From NCBI GenBank assembly GCA_011390075.1, contig JAABTA010000084.1, positions 1 to 5,143 of the forward strand: a stretch of DNA of 5,143 nucleotides, in the 5' to 3' direction. Under the pieces are notes generated by a model. That model did not search any database. It was given only the letters and a program-made list of their open reading frames with translations, and was not told the DNA's origin. Positions 1-4,107 of the stretch are shown here, piece by piece. Positions within the stretch are counted from its first letter, which is position 1; the number at the start of each line of letters is the position of its first letter. Position numbers and translations under genes: made by a program. The stretch comes from Helicobacteraceae bacterium. Its GTDB lineage: Bacteria > Campylobacterota > Campylobacteria > Campylobacterales > SZUA-545.

Positions 1-877
1 TAGCGATTGGATTGGCAATACCTTGATTAGCAATATCAGGGGCACTGCCATGAATTGGCTCAAACATGCCAACTTTGCCACCCATTGAAGCACTAGGGAG
101 CATACCAATAGAGCCACTGACCTGGCTCGCTTCATCACTTAAGATATCACCAAAAATATTGCCAGTTAAAATGACATCAAACTGCTTAGGATCTCGTACA
201 AGTTGCATAGCGGCATTGTCCACATACATGTGGGAAAGCTCAATCTCAGGGTACTCTTTTGCTACCTCTTCCACCGTATCTCGCCATAGCTGACTCACAT
301 CTAATACATTGGCTTTATCCACAGAGCAGACTCTTTTGCCTCGTTTCATAGCCGCATCAAAGCCAACTTTTGCAATGCGCACAATCTCCTCTTTTGTATA
401 GACCATTGTATTATAGGCTCGCTCTTCATCTCTGCCTCTTGGCTCGCCAAAGTAGAGCCCTCCTGTAAGCTCTCTTACCACCAAGAGATCTACACCTTTT
501 ACGACACTCTCCTTAAGAGTGCTTGCCTCCACAAGCTCGTCATATACCTTTACAGGTCTAAGATTTGCAAAAGCGTTGAGCTCTTTTCTAATCGTAAGCA
601 GTCCTGTTTCTGGTCTTTTGTCCCTAGGTAGTTTGTCCCACTTCTCTCCGCCAATAGCGCCAAAAAGCATCGCATCACTGGCTAAAACACCTTTAACTGT
701 CTCATCTGGAAGTGGCTCCCCAGTGACATCAATGGCAGCGCCACCCATGAGATAGTCTTTGTAATCTAGATCGAACCCAGCTTTAAAAGATGCTGCATCT
801 AAAACTTTGAGTGCCTCATCTATAATTTCTGGACCAATTCCATCGCCTCTTACTACTGCTATTTTGTATTTACTCAT
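1..877 (-). CDS. leuB: 3-isopropylmalate dehydrogenase, 3'-truncated by the window edge
   Basis: Oxidatively decarboxylates 3-isopropylmalate to 2-oxoisocaproate using NAD+, the third step of leucine biosynthesis, in the cytoplasm. I translated it by hand from the ATG at 877-875. It gives 292 uninterrupted residues and runs off the window at position 1; the family is usually about 355-360 residues, so about 65 C-terminal residues are missing. Visible motifs are GDGIGPEI (11-18), RPETGLLTIRKELNAFANLR (88-107), VVRELTGGLYFGEPRG (133-148), VDKANVLD (186-193), GNIFGDILSDEAS (239-251) and PIHGSAPDIAN (274-284). The expected substrate and Mg2+ ligands are all present: R97, R107, R135, Y142, K188, D220, D244 and D248, at a constant +3 offset from the Thermus enzyme numbering as I recall it. 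The ATG overlaps the leuD stop codon (ATGA), with a weak AAAGAG upstream, so translation is probably coupled to leuD. Identification is very secure. Confidence 0.97.
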   Translation of the reverse strand, partial: MSKYKIAVVRGDGIGPEIIDEALKVLDAASFKAGFDLDYKDYLMGGAAIDVTGEPLPDETVKGVLASDAMLFGAIGGEKWDKLPRDKRPETGLLTIRKELNAFANLRPVKVYDELVEASTLKESVVKGVDLLVVRELTGGLYFGEPRGRDEERAYNTMVYTKEEIVRIAKVGFDAAMKRGKRVCSVDKANVLDVSQLWRDTVEEVAKEYPEIELSHMYVDNAAMQLVRDPKQFDVILTGNIFGDILSDEASQVSGSIGMLPSASMGGKVGMFEPIHGSAPDIANQGIANPIA

Positions 878-1356
878 AGATTAAACTCTTTTTTTGCATA
901 CGGAATAAGCCCGCCAGCGTCAATTAGGTCTTGCATGAAGGCTGGGATAGGCTTAAACTCATAAGATTGATTTTTTGTGTGGTTAATAATTTTTCCCTCT
1001 TGGACTAAGATCTCTAGAGTGTCTCTCTCATCTATCTTGTCAACTTCTGCCACTTCATAGATTGGAAGACCAATATTAAAACTATTTCTATAAAAAATTC
1101 TAGCAAAATTCTTTGCTAAAATTGCACTAATTCCTGCAGCTTTAAGAGCAATAGGGGCGTGTTCTCTGCTACTTCCACAGCCAAAATTTTCTCCTGCAAC
1201 AATAATGTCATCTTTCTCTATTTTGTTAGAAAACTCACTATCAGCATCTTCCATGATATGTTTTGCTAGTTCTTTCTCATCTGAAGTATTAAGATATCTA
1301 GCAGCAATAATAACATCTGTGTCAATATCATCGCCAAATTTCCAAGCTTTAGGCAT
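874..1356 (-). CDS. leuD: 3-isopropylmalate dehydratase small subunit
   Basis: Small (swivel-domain) subunit of isopropylmalate isomerase, which interconverts 2- and 3-isopropylmalate together with the [4Fe-4S] large subunit LeuC. With the start chosen here it has 160 residues, the short archaeal-like LeuD type rather than the ~200-residue E. coli type. Visible motifs are DIDTDVIIAARYL (10-22), GENFGCGSSREHAP (55-68) and AKNFARIFYRNSFNIGLP (81-98), all family hallmarks. The ATG at 1356-1354 is preferred over the in-frame GTG at 1362-1360. A good ribosome site, AAAGGG at 1367-1362, sits five bases before the ATG, while the GTG would use part of that site itself. The gene overlaps leuB by four bases. 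leuC is not adjacent and must lie elsewhere. Residues 21-24 read YLNT, in the loop that in archaeal relatives separates isopropylmalate from homoaconitate specificity. Pairing with leuB argues for the leucine role. Confidence 0.95.
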   Translation of the reverse strand: MPKAWKFGDDIDTDVIIAARYLNTSDEKELAKHIMEDADSEFSNKIEKDDIIVAGENFGCGSSREHAPIALKAAGISAILAKNFARIFYRNSFNIGLPIYEVAEVDKIDERDTLEILVQEGKIINHTKNQSYEFKPIPAFMQDLIDAGGLIPYAKKEFNL

Positions 1357-1361
1357 ATACA

Positions 1362-1367
1362 CCCTTT
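1362..1367 (-). promoter_or_regulatory. Ribosome binding site deciding the leuD start
   Basis: AAAGGG lies five bases (TGTAT) before the ATG at 1356. It overlaps the upstream GTG candidate at 1362-1360, which makes that GTG implausible as the start. Confidence 0.75.
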
Positions 1368-1382
1368 AAAAGATTTTCGCCT

Positions 1383-1396
1383 ATTTTACCATAATA
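1383..1396 (-). promoter_or_regulatory. Possible -10 region of a leuDB promoter
   Basis: In the 66-base spacer between the S24 repressor gene and leuD, the minus strand carries TATTAT (1396-1391) and GGTAAAAT (TAAAAT at 1388-1383). Both are close to the TATAAT -10 consensus. No convincing -35 hexamer is present; promoters of the Campylobacter primary sigma factor often lack one. If real, leuDB has its own start in addition to any readthrough from upstream. This is inference from base composition and position only. Confidence 0.3.
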
Positions 1397-1398
1397 AG

Positions 1399-1415
1399 CT
1401 TTTCTCTTAGAAAAG
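1399..1415 (-). terminator. 7-bp hairpin after the S24 repressor gene, possible weak terminator
   Basis: A perfect inverted repeat, CTTTTCT-AAG-AGAAAAG on the minus strand, starts 7 bases after the TAA of the repressor gene. The stem is AT-rich and is followed by CTTATTATGG rather than a clear T-run, so termination would be leaky. It could equally be an mRNA-processing or end-stabilising hairpin between the repressor gene and leuD. Confidence 0.35.
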
Positions 1416-1422
1416 AAAATCC

Positions 1423-2082
1423 TTAGTGGACTCTCCCAAAGACACCTATGGCTTTTCCTACAATAGTCATCTCCTCAGGGGACATCGTTTGGGTTGAGTA
1501 GTCCAGATTGTCAGAAATAATATCAATATTGCCATCGACTCTTTTTAAGATTCTCTTAACAAAAACCCCATGATTACTCCCAACAACAAAGACGCCATCT
1601 TTATCGATATCTTTATTAGTCACATCAATAAACAGCACATCTCCCTCGCTCAGTGTTGGCTCCATAGAATCTCCAACAACATTAATGGCTTCTAGATCTT
1701 TAGGGCTTACAAACATACCAAGCTTATCAAGTAGCGACTCATCAATCATCAATGAATCCCCTAGCTCGTCTTCATTAGGAGCCCCACCCCCTGCAGAGGC
1801 GTTCACATTAGAAAAGTATCTCACATAGGCGAATCTATTGGTGCTTTCAATCACCGTAGAGGGATCTTGTCCATACAAAAGCCAATTGACTGAGATCTTG
1901 TGTTTGACACAAAATTCTATTACCTCCTCATAAGGGATCTTACCTCTGTTTTTCATTGTGGCGAAAGCAGCAGGGGAAAGCTTGAGCGCTTTGGCTACAT
2001 CTTTATCAAACACCTTTTTATCCCCAATTTCTTTCGCCAAAATATCTTTAATTTTTTCTATGATCTCTAGCAGTCTATCCAT
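1423..2082 (-). CDS. LexA/CI-like transcriptional repressor with S24 self-cleaving peptidase domain
   Basis: A 219-residue predicted DNA-binding repressor that inactivates itself by autoproteolysis. Residues about 3-75 form a helix-turn-helix of the phage CI-repressor type (helices around DKDVAKALKLSPAAFATMKN, ending in the typical SVNWLLYG at 64-71). Residues about 85-219 form an S24/LexA-like peptidase domain. The self-cleavage Ala-Gly bond is at A97-G98 in NASAGGG, the nucleophile is S139 in GDSMEPT, and the general base is K176 in VFVKRIL. The Ser-Lys spacing of 37 equals that of E. coli LexA (S119/K156). The ATG at 2082 is preferred over the GTG at 2085 because AAGGA lies 7 bases before the ATG but only 4 before the GTG. 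It is probably transcribed alone from the AT-rich gap upstream, where repeats resemble an operator, so autoregulation is likely. It could be an SOS-like regulator, a domesticated prophage repressor or a stress regulator. No phage genes flank it. Its targets are unknown. Confidence 0.9.
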   Translation of the reverse strand: MDRLLEIIEKIKDILAKEIGDKKVFDKDVAKALKLSPAAFATMKNRGKIPYEEVIEFCVKHKISVNWLLYGQDPSTVIESTNRFAYVRYFSNVNASAGGGAPNEDELGDSLMIDESLLDKLGMFVSPKDLEAINVVGDSMEPTLSEGDVLFIDVTNKDIDKDGVFVVGSNHGVFVKRILKRVDGNIDIISDNLDYSTQTMSPEEMTIVGKAIGVFGRVH

Positions 2083-2089
2083 CACCCTT

Positions 2090-2094
2090 TCCTT
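2090..2094 (-). promoter_or_regulatory. Ribosome binding site deciding the S24 repressor start
   Basis: AAGGA lies 7 bases before the ATG at 2082-2080. A further AAAGGG run follows closer to the start. The spacing favours the ATG over the GTG immediately before it. Confidence 0.7.
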
Positions 2095-2165
2095 ATTAAT
2101 CTAATTTTGCCCTCTCGCACTAACTTTGCTCTCCAAATTTGCAGGAGCGTATTGCATTGAATAGA

Positions 2166-2203
2166 TGACATATTGAATCCTTAGTCGTCAATTTTATATG
2201 TCA
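2166..2203. promoter_or_regulatory. Inverted repeat, candidate operator of the S24 repressor gene
   Basis: On the plus strand TGACATAT (2166-2173) and ATATGTCA (2196-2203) are perfect 8-bp inverted arms separated by 22 bases. The centre-to-centre distance of 30 bases is about three helical turns, so two dimers or a looped pair could bind one face of the DNA. A third related half-site, GTCA within GTCAATTTTA (2187-2196), lies inside. The element is 84-121 bases upstream of the repressor start codon and overlaps the TATAAAAT promoter-like element. Operator function is inferred. Confidence 0.45.
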
Positions 2204-2210
2204 AATTTTA
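2187..2210. repeat. Imperfect tandem repeat GTCAATTTTA / GTCAAATTTTA
   Basis: On the plus strand GTCAATTTTA (2187-2196) recurs as GTCAAATTTTA (2200-2210), differing by one extra A, with a 13-base repeat offset. The minus strand reads TAAAATTTGAC, then ATA, then TAAAATTGAC. The second copy shares its GTCA with the inverted repeat. It may be part of a multi-site operator or chance in an AT-rich gap. Confidence 0.4.
2190..2197 (-). promoter_or_regulatory. TATAAAAT, possible -10 element of the S24 repressor promoter
   Basis: TATAAAAT on the minus strand is the best -10 match in the gap between mgtE and the repressor gene. It lies between the arms of the inverted repeat, overlapping one by two bases, and would give a 5' leader of about 100 bases. 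No -35 hexamer sits at the right distance; TTGACA is present but directly abuts the element. The assignment is tentative. Confidence 0.3.
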
Positions 2211-2230
2211 ATTTTTTATTTCGTAAGTGT

Positions 2231-2250
2231 ATAAAAACATTGCAAAATGT
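2231..2250 (-). terminator. Weak hairpin plus T-run after mgtE
   Basis: On the minus strand ACATT-TTGC-AATGT (2250-2237) forms a 5-bp stem with a 4-base loop and is followed directly by TTTTAT. It begins 7 bases after the mgtE TAA. Position and T-run fit a rho-independent terminator for the upstream three-gene unit, but the stem is short and AT-rich, so efficiency is doubtful. Confidence 0.4.
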
Positions 2251-2257
2251 AAGGTTA

Positions 2258-3640
2258 TTAGATAAGAACCGCAGTGGCAAGGCCCAAAAAGGTAAAAAAT
2301 CCTACAACATCCGTTATAGTAGTAAGAAGCACACCGCTAGCAATAGCTGGATCTATACCAAATTTTTTTAGGGTCAGTGGGATTGTAACTCCTGAAAGCG
2401 CCGCTAAAGAGAGATTGACGAACATGGCAATAGCCATAATGCCCCCTAAGATCGCCTGTCCAAACCATGCCCATGCCAAAAGAGTAGCAAGCAAAGAGAA
2501 GATAGCGCCATTAATAAGACCAATTTGAAGCTCTTTTTTGATTGTGTGTTTTGCATTCTCTTTATCAATCTCCCCTAGTGCCATCTGTCTTACAACAACT
2601 GTCAAAGTCTGGGTTCCTGCAATGCCTCCCATAGAGGCTACAATAGGCATGAGCACTGCTAGTGCCACAATACTATCAATCGTATTGGCAAAAAGGCCAA
2701 TCACAACAGAGGCGACAATAGCTGTCATCATATTAATAAAGAGCCACTGCACTCTTCTTTTTCCTGTCTCCGCAACAGAGTCTTCTAGCTCCTCCTCACC
2801 ATCAACATTTGCCAAAGAGTAAATCTGTTCTGTTGCACTATCTTCAATAAGGTCATAGATATCATCTGAGGTAATACGACCAAGAATTTGCTTTTTTTCA
2901 TTGACAACAGGCAAAACTGAGAGGTTATATTTTTCAACAATATAGGCAACCTCATCAGTACTCTCATTGGAATAAACAAAGATTGGCTCATCAAGTCTCT
3001 CTCTAAGATCTTCAAAGGTTTTATCAAAATCTAAGAGGATAAGATCTTCTAGTGATATAAGACTTAACAATCTTTCGCTTCTATCTGTAATAAAAACATA
3101 GTGGATATTTTCTACACTATCTTGTGCTTTTAGCTCTCTCAGTCTTGAGATTGCATCTATGATTTTTTCATCGATAAAGGCATAAAAAAGCTCCACTTGC
3201 ATAATAGAACCAGCGGTGTCCTCTTCAAACCTTTTAAGAACCTCAATATCCTCTTTGTGCTCCTCATTTAAGCCCTTAAGAACCTCATAAGCTTTTTGCT
3301 CGTCTTGTTCCTCAATAATCTGGATAAAGTCTGTAGCGTCATCTGTATCAAGCTCGTTGACAATAGAGGAGAGATCTTTAGAGGAGATCTTGTGCGCCAA
3401 CTCCTCTTGATAGGCTTCTGGAAGTTCTAAAATAGCCTCTGCAACAACAGATTTTGGAATTTTATCTATATAAAAATGAAACTTCGCTTCATCATCTTTT
3501 TTAAGGCTCTCTAACGCCTCGGCGATATCTGATTCGTGAATATCCCACAGATGGTGTGTCTCTCCTCGGCTTTTTTCCTGTTCAATTATATTTTCATCAA
3601 TTTTTTCAATAATGTCTTGAATTTTGATGTCATTTATCAT
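2258..3640 (-). CDS. mgtE: Magnesium transporter MgtE
   Basis: Mg2+-selective inner-membrane channel of the MgtE/SLC41 family, gated by cytosolic Mg2+. Its 460 residues match the family length. Order: an acidic N-terminal MgtE_N domain (about 30-140, with HESDIAEAL at 35-43), two CBS domains (about 141-205 and 207-270; DTAGSIMQ at 141-148, GRITSDDIYDLIED at 254-267), a connecting helix (about 270-295), then a membrane domain of probably five helices (about 297-460). The signature stretch MPIVASMGGIAGTQTLTVVV (331-350) is present, and TTITDVVG (440-447) contains D444, which corresponds to the pore Asp432 of Thermus MgtE. In the GGNAG-type motif the Asn is Ile (I340); I recall this variant in other proteobacterial members, so it is probably not disabling. 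The start ATG shares one base with the pgpA stop (TAATG), with AGGA 8 bases upstream, so translation is probably coupled. No Mg-sensing leader can lie immediately upstream, because that is coding sequence. Confidence 0.96.
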   Translation of the reverse strand: MINDIKIQDIIEKIDENIIEQEKSRGETHHLWDIHESDIAEALESLKKDDEAKFHFYIDKIPKSVVAEAILELPEAYQEELAHKISSKDLSSIVNELDTDDATDFIQIIEEQDEQKAYEVLKGLNEEHKEDIEVLKRFEEDTAGSIMQVELFYAFIDEKIIDAISRLRELKAQDSVENIHYVFITDRSERLLSLISLEDLILLDFDKTFEDLRERLDEPIFVYSNESTDEVAYIVEKYNLSVLPVVNEKKQILGRITSDDIYDLIEDSATEQIYSLANVDGEEELEDSVAETGKRRVQWLFINMMTAIVASVVIGLFANTIDSIVALAVLMPIVASMGGIAGTQTLTVVVRQMALGEIDKENAKHTIKKELQIGLINGAIFSLLATLLAWAWFGQAILGGIMAIAMFVNLSLAALSGVTIPLTLKKFGIDPAIASGVLLTTITDVVGFFTFLGLATAVLI

Positions 3641-4107
3641 TAGTACAGTCCTATAAGTGCCAGTAGTTTTAAGATTATTAACGAAGCTATACCACCAAAA
3701 ATGCCAGCTAACACATCATCAAGCATGACCCCTAAGCCACTTTTCATCTTCTCATCAATCCGCCCAATCACAGAGGGTTTTGTAATATCAAAAACACGAA
3801 ACATTGCAAATGCTAAAAGTGCCTCAAAAATTCCAAAAGGAACCATTGAAAGGGCAATCCACATACCAACAAGTTCGTCAATAACAACCTCTTTAGGGTC
3901 ATGTGTGTCCGTTCTTTTTTGATATTTATTAATCTCAAATATTCCAATAATCCCAATAGTTAAGGTAGCAGAGACTAGCGTCTCCAAAGGAAAATAGAAC
4001 AAAATTGCGTAGCCCAACACTAAAGCAACAAAACTTCCTACAGTCCCAGGGGCTTTTTTTGCCAGTCCTGAATAAAAAAGAGTAACAAATAGTTTGTTGT
4101 AGTTCAT
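3640..4107 (-). CDS. pgpA: Phosphatidylglycerophosphatase A
   Basis: Mg2+-dependent inner-membrane phosphatase that removes phosphate from phosphatidylglycerophosphate to make phosphatidylglycerol. Its 155 residues are near the family's 155-170. Family motifs are visible throughout: GLAKKAPGTVGSFVAL (14-29), HDPKEVVIDELVGMW (69-83), FRVFDITKPSVIGRID (103-118) and GLGVMLDDVLAG (124-135). The acidic residues D77, E78, D130 and D131 are the likely metal and catalytic ligands by comparison with E. coli PgpA (WDE...IDD). Hydrophobic segments lie at about 24-40, 45-58, 81-102 and 134-153. The ATG overlaps the stop of the upstream sulfurylase-like gene (ATGA) and has no clear ribosome site of its own, so it probably depends on coupled translation. 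It overlaps mgtE by one base at its end. Confidence 0.95.
   Translation of the reverse strand: MNYNKLFVTLFYSGLAKKAPGTVGSFVALVLGYAILFYFPLETLVSATLTIGIIGIFEINKYQKRTDTHDPKEVVIDELVGMWIALSMVPFGIFEALLAFAMFRVFDITKPSVIGRIDEKMKSGLGVMLDDVLAGIFGGIASLIILKLLALIGLY

Noticed and set aside
66..755. Plus-strand open frames at 66-293 and 519-755
   Set aside because: They lie antisense within leuB, whose translation is continuous with all catalytic motifs. The plus-strand products resemble no family and have no ribosome sites.
1360..1362. GTG at 1362 as the start of leuD
   Set aside because: It would overlap the AAAGGG ribosome site; the ATG at 1356 is correctly spaced and gives the usual LeuD N-terminus.
1780..1796. 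G-rich stretch (GGGGGTGGGG on the minus strand) at the repressor cleavage site as a quadruplex or contingency locus
   Set aside because: Only two short G-runs are present. It simply encodes the Gly-rich linker after the Ala-Gly cleavage bond.
2083..2085. GTG at 2085 as the start of the S24 repressor gene
   Set aside because: The adjacent ATG at 2082 has better spacing (7 bases) to the AAGGA ribosome site.
2274..3027. Open frames at 2274-2528 (+), 2538-2822 (+) and 2785-3027 (-)
   Set aside because: All are shadows of mgtE in other frames. The mgtE frame is intact with recognisable domains.
3701..3922. Plus-strand open frame inside pgpA
   Set aside because: Antisense to a fully conserved pgpA; it has no independent evidence of coding.
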